DNA from: Salminus brasiliensis
Taxonomy: Eukaryota; Chordata; Actinopteri; Characiformes; Bryconidae
Assembly (NCBI RefSeq): GCF_030463535.1
Contig: NC_132879.1
Span: forward strand, 40,268,597-40,332,596
Direction: 5' to 3'
DNA length: 64,000 nucleotides
The position numbers were made by a program, and so were the translations under genes. Of the stretch, positions 50,327 to 61,994 are shown piece by piece (the stretch's first letter is position 1; every line of letters begins with the position of its first letter). The notes beneath the pieces were generated by a model. It was given only the letters and a program-made list of their open reading frames with translations. It was not told where the DNA came from and made no database searches.

Positions 50327-53300
50327 CTAATCATTCTTTAAGTGTTTGAGAATGGCCAGGTGGTCCTTTCTGTTGATGAAGATGCAGTGGACCACAGTGG
50401 GTTGTGGGCCACTCTCTCCCAAGTCTAGAGTGATGATGAACCTGCAGATGCCCGTGTTGGGGCAGGCTGAATACACATGGTTCATCTTCAGTCCGGCAGG
50501 CAGGCTGCAGCACAATTCGTCCACCAGGTGGCGCACTGCAACGCGGATATAAGCACCATGGCTCACAACCAGAGCGTGAATTGGCAGGTCAGCGACTCCA
50601 TCGTTGGCTAGTCCTGCAACTACGGGCTGGGATAAAGGTGTTGGAAAAGGAGTGGGACATGCAAGCTGACCAGCACGACAGTGATTGTCCATCATGCGCT
50701 GGAACATGGATGTAAGGAACTTCTGGAAGCGTGTCTTCACCTGGACAGACAGACAAACAGACACACACACACACACCTTCTGTTTTTAATGTTATAAATT
50801 ACACTGTTTAACTACAAGCTTAAAGTCATGATCACAAGTTCCACATCTCTACATGAGATTCAAAGATAGCTGAGAATGTTATGTTCTGCTTTTATGTGGT
50901 TTTTAACACTGTACAATATCTGTAAAACTGACAAACAGCACAGACTCGTTCAAGCTATGTTATGTTACATTATGCTTTACTTGACATGTTATGCTTTTAT
51001 TTCTAACTTTTTCTTTAAAAGCATAAAACAGACATTTCAGTTTTAGAGTAGGTATGGCATAAAAACCAATATTACCAATTGATTCCAGAATTTTTAATAT
51101 GGTGGTACTTGGTTTCTGTGATTCTGTGAAGGTTGTGTAGGGAAGATGAACACGGAACGTAACCATAACAACAGCACATAGAATGAAGTCTAAAGCAACA
51201 GGTCCATGGCAACTTGGAAAAAAAGAAAAAGTCCTAAAAGTCATGTTTGGAGATATTTCGTGTTTAAGTCAGGTGATCAGGGACAAGTTACACAGCCAAT
51301 ATGCAAACGGTGAGCATTCAGGACAAAAAGAGAAAGCACCTTAGAGAAAGCACCTAAGACACACACAATTTAAGGTGACCAAGTTTTATAACTTAGCTTC
51401 TATTGACATGTCATCAATATGTTCACAGCATTTATTTTTTCTGATTTTTAACAACTGCATCGGGTGTAGTAATGCGTCACACACAACATTCACAAAGGCT
51501 GTAGTAAAAAACATGTCATATTAAAGAAGATACATTAATGGTGTTTGCTCTCCACATCCGAACAGCGGACTATCGGGAGTCATCCAAAACCAAGCCTAAG
51601 GCACTTATTTTCTTACTTGCATCGCTCTCTAATCTATCATTTTTGGAGGTCGGTTTGTGCCTTCACGAAATTATTGGTAGCTAGCTTAGTTTTTTCTAGT
51701 TTTGCTTGGCATAGTACCTCCAGAGTTCACTCGGACATGCTGTTAGTTTGTTCTATTAGCTTTCTTTAAGGTATGGGAGAAATTACATTAGCAAAGGTTG
51801 CTTTTCACATAAAACGTGACAGAATGGTATGATGATTGATTGAACATTCATCATACTCAAAATTTGTTTGATCCAACAAGCCAACAGATTCCCTATAAAA
51901 GCAGCCCACATATAAAAATTTTACCTCCTCAAGTGTTTCTCCTCCTGGTGGTGTAAAATCTCGGCAGGCCTGACCCGCTGCATTGGCCATGTTCTTCAGA
52001 TCTTCTTTTGGCCGGCCCTCAGCAACCCCGAAACCCTGTCAAACACAGCACACACTGAGCAAAGGCATGGGGCTGGTACATTTAGAAGAGGGATCCTGTT
52101 TCAAGATTTTCAGTGAGTGAACAGGTAAGAATGAGAAATTTAAGGGATAAAATAAGATTAGGATAAAGCATGGTAATCAACTATTTAAAGGTCCAGTGCA
52201 TGGCAAGCATTATTTAGTAAAAGCATTCTTTAGAAAAAGATCAATGTTCTCTTCTTGCTGTGTAGAACAAGAAGCTCACCCTTTCTTTAAGTAAAGGATC
52301 CAGCACCATTTCAACACTGGAGGACTGGACGTTGTTTCTTAGAATGATCTTAGCAGTCTAAAGAAAAGTTATAAAAGAGAAACATACATAAATCCCATAT
52401 CATTTAGGTCTACATCAATGTTCTTAGAGTTTAGTTATAGAATATTTGTAGTCAGTGGCCCATCAGATTGGGTCACTGTGGGTCTATTTCCCTAGAATCT
52501 ATAAGGTCTAGACCACATTACAGTTCCAATTGTGAATTACTATTGGTCCAGGCTTAGGCTTAATCTGGGTCTGGGAAACTGGTCTCATATGTCCAGATGT
52601 TTGAAGACACCTGCATATCAATGGTATTAATAAGCATGTGACACTTATGTGCAGCTGCTCTGGAGTGGCAATGCTTTGCTATGAAAATAACACAATCTGT
52701 GTGTATAACTTGTAACGGTGGTTTTACGTGTATTGTACTACTGCGCATGTGCGCCAGAGTTGTGCCTCTCTATGAAGACGGTGAGCTAGCTGTAGCATGG
52801 CCTCCGGTCTGATGTACCTACTCTAAGCTATCTGGACAGTAATGGGGAGATGCGTTGGTGCTTATGTACTATTAAACCCGTCTTCTACCCCGCATGGAGT
52901 GTGTCCTGTGTGTGTGCCTCGAGGGAAGCCAGGATTAAGTGTATTTTCTCTGCTAGCTCCTCCACCACCCGCGTTTTCACCCATTACAAACTGAACACCT
53001 GTGTCAGCAACAGGGACACCTTACAGTAGGTTCACTGATTTAGAGTGAACCTGATTTAAAAATATATTTTGGACATACAGTGTACTACAGCAGAGCAAAA
53101 GACCTAAGACAAACACACACCTGTGTGGCTCTCTGCAGATTGCTGACAAAAACATTGGTGAAACGAATATCTTGGAGGTAGAGGCCTGCTGCTTCTGCCT
53201 GCCGAACTCCCACTTCTGACAAAGGAGTGTCAATACCTTGACCTAAATGAACAGTCAAAGCACAAAACATTACCCCACATCCTTGCAGCAAAAATATAAA

Positions 53301-53840
53301 GTTTTTTTCAGTGTTTATATTCACACTGTTCATACCTTGCAGTAGTTTATCCTTGTTGTACTGTGTTTCACCACTGAAGCAGAAAAGAGACAAAGCTTTG
53401 ACCAGACAGCCACAATAAGTATTAAGTACAGAAACATTTCATTTATTTATTAATCACTGCTTTGGAGAATTGTCAGCCCTACCTTAACGTACCTGATCCT
53501 GCGCCACCTAAATATTTACATGTTATTTGCGTCCGTGGTGGAAGTATGATTGGAGTACGACTTATCACCCATGGAATACATGTTTAATTACTTACAGTTT
53601 CATTACAAACGTCTAGTAATACCCTTATTATGCCTAAAGTCAGTGTTGGAGAGATAAATGCATGCATACACGCACGCACGCACGCACGCTCGCGCACACT
53701 GTTTGTCCAGTCCTCACATTTACAATAGCATGACATTTTATAAGGAAAAAATAAATGTCTTTGACAAAATGCATGAAAAAATCCAATCATGGTAAAACGT
53801 CCACTTACTGTCGAACCATTGTTAAGCCAAATGTAAGCAT
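50327..53840 (-). CDS. tigar: fructose-2,6-bisphosphatase TIGAR
   Basis: TIGAR is a cytosolic histidine phosphatase that lowers fructose-2,6-bisphosphate and shifts glucose to the pentose phosphate path. Six exons are seen: 53840-53809, 53373-53336, 53242-53121, 52357-52280, 52035-51925 and 50740-50327. All have GT-AG introns and agreeing phases, and the sum is 795 nt (264 codons; human 270). The first exon encodes only ten residues plus two bases. Joining to exon 2 makes the catalytic RHGE motif (R10, H11), so the key His codon is split by intron 1. Exon 3 carries QGIDTPLSEVG. Exon 5 carries GVAEGRP and FTPPGGETLEE. Exon 6 carries VVSHGAY with the second His at 188 and PNTG. A solo LTR lies in intron 3. 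Confidence 0.93.
52711..52988. mobile_element. solo LTR in tigar intron 3
   Basis: A 278-bp block begins TGTAACGGTGG and ends CACCCATTACA, so it has the TG...CA ends of an LTR within a TGTAA/TTACA palindrome. It is bounded by the direct repeat AACT (52707-52710 and 52989-52992). ATTAAACCC near 52870 could act in 3' processing. No internal retroelement sequence is present, as expected after LTR-LTR recombination. The family cannot be named from the LTR alone. Confidence 0.8.
53676..53698. repeat. (ACGC)n short microsatellite in tigar intron 1
   Basis: Four to five ACGC units with CpG-rich neighbours between tigar exons 1 and 2. Confidence 0.8.
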
Positions 53841-54686
53841 AATAAACTACAACGACTGGAAAATTAAAGGACTTTCCAGCTCTTCCTGGTTCATGTGGCT
53901 GACTGCCGCAGCTCGGTGGCGTCATCTAAGAGATTTCGCGGCTCTGTGGACACGCTGCCCTCCTGTGGTAAAGCATCTAAAGTACATTAAACAAAATGTA
54001 AAAAATTAAAAATTATTTTTAAATGTGAGAATGAAACATATACAGACAATTCTATGACAAATATATAGATTATAAAAGTAATGAATAAAAAAGGAAAAAA
54101 GAACCGGGGGGACACTTACAAAAATAGGCATATAGCCTTTGATTTTAACAGCCTTTTGATTTGAAAGAGAATTACGCTCTCTATATTGTCCAGCTTATTT
54201 TGTTTAGCAAATTTGCTAAATTCAGGTTTTAGTAACTTAACATTTGTAAATATTATGATTTTCAAAATAATAATGAAATTAAAAAGGTAATATTCTCTGA
54301 CTTTATTGCATTTATGATATTCAAAGCCAAACAATACATTAACTAAACAAAGACTACATTCAGGATCAATATTATCAATGATGAATCTACATAAAGCTTT
54401 CCAGAGCTTGTTTGTGATTCCTGATTCATTTTTATAGCGACAGGTACTTGTCCACTAATTAACTAATCATAATCATACCATGCTTTGGTTAATTGAAAAT
54501 TCCCCAAATCCAAATTTCTACAGGGAACTTAAAATAAAGTTGTTCTATTGTGTCAAATTCCTTCTATAAATCCAAGGTAAATGTGGCAATTATCAGGGAA
54601 TGAATATGAATAATTAATTACATCTTAAAATCTAAAAATAATCTAATCAATCTAATATTGTTTAGATTGTTTTAAAATGTGTATAG

Positions 54687-54688
<2 letters not shown>

Positions 54689-54766
<78 letters not shown>
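54689..54766. repeat. (CA)n(TA)n microsatellite
   Basis: About 15 CA units then about 21 TA units. Confidence 0.95.
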
Positions 54767-54767
<1 letters not shown>

Positions 54768-55087
54768 CCCCCATTGATTGGAGTGATCTGTGATCTGTCA
54801 ATGGTGTTGTTATGATGTTAACATATTGTGACCGCCAGATGGCACAAGAATCCAAACAACGAGAGCAAAAGACCGGAGTGAACTCAAACCTCAAACCAGA
54901 GATATTTTTATTACGTAGTCTCTCCGTACATGAGCAACCTTGTTCAATATTATTATAATATTCAATATATAGTGGAGGCAACACGTTATTGCGTCGGGAA
55001 AACGAATGTCATAATCGGGCATGATCTCATCTCTGCGTGGGCGGGGAACTATACGCTGTTCTATGCGAGTTTCATGCTCATGGGCAT

Positions 55088-55557
55088 AGGCGGATCTACC
55101 AGGGTGGCATAAAAGAAAGCCTTGCTACTCTTGTTATGGCCAATTTGACATTTACGAGCGGGAATCTCCAATGTCCGACTGCAGTGAATGCAGCACTAGA
55201 TAACGGCAGAAAGGCAAGAGACGACGCGAGGGAGCTAGGAGTCGCGAGGAAAAGAAACACGAGAGGAAAGAGGTTAAAACGGATTAACAACCCATTAATA
55301 AATAAAATTGTAATGACAGCACCGTGCTAGTAAAGATGCGATGCTAATGTTGAAATGAAAAAAAAATCAGGTTGAAGAACGTTATTTTGCTGACGTTAGT
55401 GATGTAGGCTATAAAAGCTATCACGGAAAACAAAAGTTACTTTGAATCTTACAAAAATTAAGAAGAAAGGTAGCATGCACATTTATTTCTCACCAAAGAG
55501 CAAGGTGAGAGAAATAGAAAATGAATAACTGAGCAAGGTAAACGATGAAGATGAGGT

Positions 55558-55615
<58 letters not shown>

Positions 55616-55790
55616 TATAGGATATAATGTTGAAGGAGAGAGAGAAGAGGTGGAAGGAGAGAAATAGAAGAGAAGGATAAGGTGGAAGAAGAGAGAGAAG
55701 AGGTTGAAAGAGAGAAAGAAGAGAAGGATGAGGTTATTGTTATTGTGCCCCCCTCTCGCCACCCCATAAATATTTTTCTAGATCCGCCCC
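55088..55790 (+). mobile_element. hAT-like element, deleted copy (family B, forward)
   Basis: The ends AGGCGGATCTACC (left) and CTAGATCCGCCCC (right) are inverted repeats of the 'ggggcggatcta' type. Inside, about 55130-55560 matches the copy at 60960-61645 in reverse, including a short coding piece beginning near 55460 (SMHIYFSPKSKVREIENE, then a stop). A long GA run (55561-55612) and degenerate AGAGG repeats fill the right third. Assignment to hAT rests on the ends and the 'KRKGSIxSFF'-like N-terminus. Confidence 0.6.
55561..55612. repeat. (GA)n microsatellite
   Basis: About 25 GA units inside the hAT-like element. Confidence 0.95.
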
Positions 55791-56504
55791 TTGAAAGAAC
55801 TTTTCATTCTTCTTTCATTTTTCTAAAAAAAAGCAGCACACAGTGTTTACTCTGTAAACCCTGTTTAAAAACCACTTCCTCTCCCCTGTGTAGTACATTG
55901 AGAGTAGATATAGAGTTTCATTGTTGAGATTAAACTTAAGGACTGTTTCTGCACACAACTTCACAGTAATGTGAATTAAAACCTCATTTCACACTTGATT
56001 CAAAACACTTTCTGCCCGCTTGTGATTTTTTTATTTCTATATTTTATATTCTTTATTTCATTGTCATACATTTTTCTGTACCACAATATAACATTTAAAC
56101 ATAGACATTGATATGACATACCAAAGCTTCTCAAGGCCTAATAGGAAGGGTATTTATTTTGTGTTTTACTTTGTTATTATAAGTAATAACTTCAGCCTGC
56201 GTTTTAGAGTGCAACTTCTGCCCCCTGCTGGTGTGAGTCCATTCATGGTCGGGTCTACCATCTGAATCAGCCTTGTCTCGCTGTATAAACCTCCCAGTTT
56301 TGCTGCAATCCTTCTGACCCCTTTGTCTTTCCTTGCTTTCTGTTTCCTTTTTCCTATATATTTAGATGCCCTGTTTTGACTGCTCTGTCCCAGTGCTGCC
56401 AGATCTGCTTTGGATCTTCACATTGATTCACTCCCACCACTGCTTACCTACATTGACTTTTTGGTCTATTTTATTCTGTTATTTGTTGTGCTATACAGTG
56501 TTGA

Positions 56505-56660
56505 GCATAGAAGGATGGGTCCCTCTTTGAGTCTTGGTTTCTCTCAAGGTTTCTGCCTGACAATCTGAGGGAGTTTTTTGCCACTGTCTCCATTGGCTTG
56601 CTCAAATGAGGGTTGGATCCAGCGTCACAGAAATAAAGTTGAATCAAATTGAATTGCATC
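56505..56660 (+). repeat. L2-like LINE 3' tail
   Basis: GAGTCTTGGTTTCTCTCAAG, GAGGGAGTTTTTTGCCACTG and the end AATAAAGTTGAATCAAATTG are the typical 3' tail of a fish LINE. It ends 20 bp before the donor of the unidentified exon at 56681. Confidence 0.7.
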
Positions 56661-56680
56661 TGAGATATCAGATCCCTTAC

Positions 56681-56781
56681 CTTGCGGTAGTCTGCCGCAT
56701 GTAAGACAGCACGACTGTGTTCCACAATATCAATCATCTGTCCCAGTCCTTCACCAGCAATGTTGCCACTGCTCAGCGGAA
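56681..56781 (-). CDS. unidentified internal exon
   Basis: A 101-nt open block on the minus strand has an acceptor (TGTTCTGCGTCAG) and a strong donor (AAG|GTAAGG). In the one frame open throughout, it encodes PLSSGNIAGEGLGQMIDI followed by VEHSRAVLHAADYRK, with the first codon split after one base. The composition looks like real coding sequence and carries no repeat signature. I do not recognise the protein. Position upstream of tigar on the same strand could fit a gene whose other exons lie right of the window or were not visible. In human the gene between FGF6 and RAD51AP1 is C12orf4 (FERRY3), not seen elsewhere here. I cannot confirm that this exon belongs to it. Confidence 0.45.
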
Positions 56782-56789
56782 CTGACGCA

Positions 56790-57720
56790 GAACATTCAGA
56801 AAGGAAACACTAAATGTGCCTTTTGTGACCGTAACTCTGAGCAGAGGGACCGAGTTTGGGCCAAAACTCGTCTTGAAAATATTTAGAAAAATATTTATCT
56901 ATGATGGATTCCTTAAGAGGAATATAGCCAAGGACATAATCAAGGACACCTGTTTCAACTCATTAACTAATTAAAAAGCAGCTTGTTGGCTGTGTGATGT
57001 GTGCAGAATAAGGAAAACAGAGAAAATTAGCAGAGGAACAGGCCATCAGGACTAGAAAATGGTAAGGCAGTTTTGACACAGCAGCAAAGCAACAGCAATG
57101 AATATGACACTCTTGTTTTAAATTGCATGTGCAATGTTAAGATGCCATAATGGCATTATTTTTGTTGCATCTTGAACAGAAGTTTTCTTCCTCCCATTTA
57201 GGTAGCTATACAATCTAGCTAATGTGTTGTAAAGTGTTTGTTAGGGGGCTGCTATGCTATCTCAGGTGATTCTAAGTGCTGGGTTGCTAGGTGTTTAGTG
57301 TTCCGGAGGATTGCTATGTGGTTGCTGTGGTGTCCCAAATGGTTGCTGTAACATCCCAGGTGGTTGCCTGTGGGTTTCTAGGTGGTTGCTTAGGTCTCTC
57401 AAGTGGTGGTTGCTATGATGGAACTAGGTGGTGTTATAGTGTCCCAGGTGGTTGCTATTGTGTTGCTAAGATGTCTCAAGTTGTCACTATGGTGTTGTTA
57501 AGAGGTGGATATAAAACTTTTAATATAGAAATTTGCGCTGCTTAACTGCGATTCCACCTAAAAGGCAGTTCCACCTTAAAAAAAAAAATGTGTGCAATCA
57601 GATGTAATTTTTAACATTTAGTGTGCTTATTGTGTGGTGTGGTGAAAAAGCTTGAAAAGCTTGAAAGACTATAATAATGAGAAGAAAAGGAATAACAATA
57701 TACAGTGCTTTTTAAGAGAC
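56790..57720. other. non-genic DNA with GGTTGCT-rich stretch
   Basis: The part at about 57240-57500 repeats GTGGTTGCTATGGTGTCCCA-like units of about 20-30 bp (GGTGTTGCTAGG, CCCAGGTGGTTGCT). It is a degenerate minisatellite, and the open frame across it reflects the repeat. Confidence 0.55.
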
Positions 57721-57899
57721 TGTGGTTGTAAGATGCGTTAAAGCTACAACCTTGCTCTTCCAGGACCATGGTGAAACATGGAACAGAAACAGTTCAGGAC
57801 AGATACATAAAGCGTGAACATACATGCAAAAACAGAATCAGAACAATACAGTAAATATGATAAATACAACATACGTTAGACACAATAAGCAGACAGGAC

Positions 57900-58289
57900 A
57901 GTATAACGTTGATACAGCATTCAGTACTAAATGTGCAAGGTGCAGGTGCAGAGGTATGTAATATGCAATTACATAGCTATATGCAGTCAGCTTATATGTG
58001 CACACAGCAGTTACTAAGGTAAGAGAGAACAGTTATTTTGTATACAGTATTTATCAGCAGTAATCTGTGCGTGAGGTAAGTGGGGGTCTCAGCTCAGTCC
58101 ACAATGCTGGTGGCTTTGCCGACGCAATGTGTGGTGCAAGTGTCCTTGATGGAGAGGAGAGAGCCCTGATGATCAGCTGCTCTCACTCTTTAGTGATGCA
58201 GCTGCCCAGGATGCTCTCCACAGTCCCTCTATTGAACATGGTGAGGATGAAAGGGGAAAGATGAGCTTTGTTCAGTCTCCTCAGGAAGT
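57900..58289 (-). mobile_element. non-LTR retrotransposon, 3' part (antisense)
   Basis: CACAATGCTGGTGGCTTTGC, TGATGCAGCTGCCCAGGATG and CTCCTCAGGAAGTAGA are reverse-strand text of a fish LINE 3' region. It is interrupted at about 58290 by an L2 fragment and resumes at about 59255. Confidence 0.55.
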
Positions 58290-59225
58290 AGAATGGGCTC
58301 TCTCCTTCCCCCTGCCTCGACCCACCTATTTAGACACAGTCTTTCCCCTTCTTCTCTGTTGCTTTTTTCCTCTTTTCACAGATGACCTACTACAGCATCT
58401 CACCTCTAACAATCTCACCACCTGTCTGCTAGACCCTGTTCCATCCACACAATACCAGACAACTGCTAAAAACCTTATTTCATCTCCTTTATCATTAACA
58501 GCTCTTTATCCTCAGGTCATGTACCATTCATCTTTAAGACTGCCAGAGTTGTCCCTATCTTAAAGAAACCAACTCTAGACAGCTGAGACATAGGCAATGA
58601 CAGACCTATATCGCTTCTCTCTTTCCTCTCAAAGAACGTTCTCTCTACAACCAACTGTCTCTCTTTCTTAGAACAATCTACAGGACCCTAACCAGTCTTT
58701 AAAGCTCTCATTGCAGTTACAGAGAAGCTCCATAGAGCAAAATCTGCCTGTCATCAGTCCTGATTCTCCTCGACCTCCGCACAGCTTTTAATACAGTGGA
58801 CCACTAGATCCTCCCGTCTGTCCTCCCATCTGTTCTCACCAGGTATTCCCGGCTCTGCATGGCAATGGTTTGCATTGTACCTGGAGAGGCGCTAATACCA
58901 GGTAACATGACAGGGGGACACATCTGCTCCTTGTTGTTTCTCTACTGGCGTTCCACAAGGATCACTGCTCAATGCTCTTCTTTTCTCACTCTACACTGGC
59001 TTTCTTGGTAAAGTAATATCCTCCCATGGATTTTCAGTTTTCTCAACTCATCCCTTCTTATCATGGATGATAAGTTACTGTTCTCATGTAATGCTGTAAA
59101 TGTTGTTCTCAGTCATGCAGATTTCTCCGGAGAATTCCTATCTAGAGAGGCCACCCAAGTGTTTGTTCAGTCTCTTGTAATTTCAAGACTTGATTACTGT
59201 AACTCCCTTCTGGCTGGACCAGCCC
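58290..59225 (+). pseudogene. L2-like LINE reverse transcriptase fragment, nested
   Basis: Plus-strand scraps in shifting frames read VVPILKK, LLDLRTAFNTVDH and, at the end, ATQVFVQSLVISRLDYCNSL. These are familiar blocks of L2/CR1-type reverse transcriptase in the right order. Stops and frameshifts are many. It sits between two antisense parts of another LINE, so it is probably an insertion into it. Confidence 0.65.
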
Positions 59226-59254
59226 TTACATACTTGATGGCAATGGTCAAAAGC

Positions 59255-59650
59255 CGGTCAGTACCAAGAGCCCTTCAAGCTTCAAGTATTAACCTGCCTG
59301 CCACCACGGTTGTGTCATCAGCAAACTTGATGATGTGGTTTGAGATGTACTTTGCAGTACAGTCATGAGTCAGTAGAGTGAACAGCAGTGGACTGAGCAC
59401 ATAGGCCTGTGGGACACCGATGCTTAGAATGGTGGTGCTGGAGATGCTGCTACCAATCCTGACTGATAGAGGTCTTTCAGTCAGGAAAATCAGGACCCAG
59501 TTGCAAAAGGACATGTTGCTAAGGGATGATGGTGTTGATTGCTGGACTGAAGTCAATGAACAGCATTCTGACATAGTTATTTTTATTGTCCAAGTGGGTA
59601 AGAGCCAGGTGGAGCGTGGTGGAGATGGCATCGTCTGTAGTAGAATACTA
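59255..59650 (-). pseudogene. non-LTR retrotransposon reverse transcriptase fragment
   Basis: The minus-strand frame 59631-59275 contains [19 protein letters not shown] and FADDTTVV. The latter is the catalytic DD motif of a non-LTR reverse transcriptase. Both sides lose the frame. Together with 57900-58289 it forms one antisense element split by the L2 fragment. Confidence 0.8.
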
Positions 59651-59659
59651 ATGATTTAA

Positions 59660-60950
59660 ATCTTGATTTGAGATCATATAAAACTCCCACACCTTAACCA
59701 TGAATAACTAGCTCAAGTACGATAGCTGGATTAAAATATAAACAAAACTATGTTTGTTATTAGTTAAGAGGTTTGCTAAAAAAATATCTTCTGGAACCTT
59801 TTTTTTCTATGCAGTGGTTTATGTTAACAAAGCACGAGTTTGACTCAAATTGTACCTGCTGTTTATATTTTTGTCAAGTGTAACTAATGTATACAATATT
59901 TTTAAAAAGCTTTAATTAACCTTTCTGTGATGTCATTTAAATAATTTAATCATTAAAAGCTCCAGTAATTCACAAAGCTTCCTTTTGACATTACTACAAA
60001 ATTGTAGTACAATTTATTGAATGGGCCAGGTACTTAACCTTACTGTTAAAAGTACATACTTACATTAAAAGTATATAGTACTATGGTCTTATAGCACTAT
60101 ATGGTCACAAAAATGTCTTGAAACAGTTTCATTTGCCAGTAAGAACACTACAGATAAAAACACATTAGATTAAATATGTTTTTATTTAAAAAATATTTTT
60201 TGTTTAATCTAAAGGATATTCAAATCTAAGAAGAGATTTAGGTCTAGGCTAGAAGAATACAATTAAAAGAACCAGGCTTTTCAGTGCACTTGCATCAAAT
60301 GGATTGTTTGCTTGTTTGTTTATATGTAATATGTATTATGTTCAGATTACCATTTGTAGATCTTTTTTGCACAGTGTTGTAGTTAAAAAAAAATAAGTTA
60401 ATGTTGGAATTTTGTTAGTGTCTGTATCATTTATGTGTCCTTTTACAATCATTTATGTCTGCAAAATTAAGTTAATTGTACTTTTCTTGTGTCGCCTAGG
60501 GTGTTATAAAAGGCAACATATGACACACATACATATATTTAATTTAATTACAGTTTGATGAGAATTAGTATGTAGACACTCTGAAAGGGCATTTGCCATT
60601 AACAAACTTATACAGACAAAACTAATCTCAGACAATTAATGTCTTGCATTTGAGGTTTCTTGTGAAACAGTTCATATAAGGAATAAGTGACCATACAATG
60701 AGATCTCACTTAATAGGAGATAGCAAACAGTTGTGTCAGAATGGTAGCATTTGTACAAGAAAAAAACTACCCAAAAAAAAATTACCCATGAAGATATGTG
60801 GACTGAGCTGTACTAGGGTAAGCATAAATACACTGTGCAAATAAATGGATAATGGCACTTAAACAATGTACTGGACATCACTTTTACTGTCTATTACACA
60901 TTGTCCCTGAGTATGTTGAAGACATTTTTACTGTTTACACAAAAAAGAGA
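59660..60950. other. AT-rich intergenic DNA, no gene seen
   Basis: No open frame above chance, no recognised repeat, no splice-bounded exon. Confidence 0.6.
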
Positions 60951-60959
60951 CATTAAAAA

Positions 60960-61645
60960 CAACAAAAACAACAATAACCATATCTTTCTCTTCTCTTTTC
61001 TTCCACCTCTTCTCTACCCTTCCACCTCTTTTCTCTCTTCTTCAGCCTCTTCACAGTTTACCTTGCTCAGTTGTTCATTTTCTATTTCTCTCACCTTTCT
61101 CTTTGGTGAGAAAAAACTATGTATGCTACCTTTCCTTTTCATTCTGTAAGATTCAAAGTAACTTACTTAGCTACAATGTTTTCTGTATAAGACGTTGAAT
61201 CATTATGAGCTTTTATCGCCCATATTACACAGAAAAATTTCAGACCAATAGCTAACATTACATGTATAGTTAGAAAAATAATGTTCTTTTACCTGACTTT
61301 AATAATCTCAAAATCAGCACTGCAATTATACTAGCATTGTGCTTTCATTAGAATTCCATTTCTTGCTTGACAGTTAACCAGTTTTAACTTCTTTCCTCTT
61401 GTGTCTCCTTTCATTGTGACTCCTGTCTCCCTCGCTTTACGCCACTCAGTTTTCCAAACAAATCCAATAATATCTGTCTCTTGCCGCTCTGATGTGCTAC
61501 ATTCACTGCAGTCAGACATTGGAGATTCGCGCTCGTAAATGTCAAATTGGCCATAACATTTCTTTTAATTTGTTGCTGCCAACTGGGGTGGCAGCAGGGG
61601 TGGCAAGGCAAATGCCACCCTATGCCACCCCGGTAGATCCACCCT
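60960..61645 (-). mobile_element. hAT-like element, second copy (family B, reverse)
   Basis: The left end in element orientation is GGGTGGATCTACC at 61645, matching the copy at 55088. The two copies align through the leader TTATGGCCAATTTGACATTT and the short coding start. In this copy the frame 61142-61014 (minus) begins MKRKGSIHSFFSPKRKVREI and runs 42 codons, an N-terminus often seen in hAT transposases with a zinc-finger start. The far end, with its terminal repeat, is not visible. Confidence 0.6.
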
Positions 61646-61994
61646 TGACTGAGGCTACTCAGTCACAAAGGAGCTCACAAAACGTTCCAGCTTCCCCTGA
61701 ACCAGCAGCAAGCGGAAAACACAAACTCTGGACCACTTCAGGACTACATAGATCACTGGTCATGTTTAAATGACTAAATATTATTAAAATCATGTAACAA
61801 TTTTAATGCTGTCCGTTATTAGGTATTCTAACCACTGAGGGTGTTCTACTGTACATTTAAGTAATTCACACCAAATGTATGGCAAAATAAGTACGGCAAA
61901 ATAAGTACGTCACTGCAGGATCACAGGATCATGTTATCCCAAATCAAAATGTGACTAAAAATAGTGCTAGTAATTCCACTCTGCTAGCAGTCTG

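Noticed and set aside
50331-50774. Second frame over tigar exon 6
   Set aside because: It overlaps the correct frame, which carries the SHGAY motif.
53584-53925. 113-codon frame over tigar exon 1 in another phase
   Set aside because: The real first exon is 53840-53809, which gives the RHG motif after splicing. The longer frame lacks any family feature.
55483-55767. Ser/Leu-rich open frames of about 90 codons
   Set aside because: Products of the GA run and AGAGG repeats in the hAT-like element.
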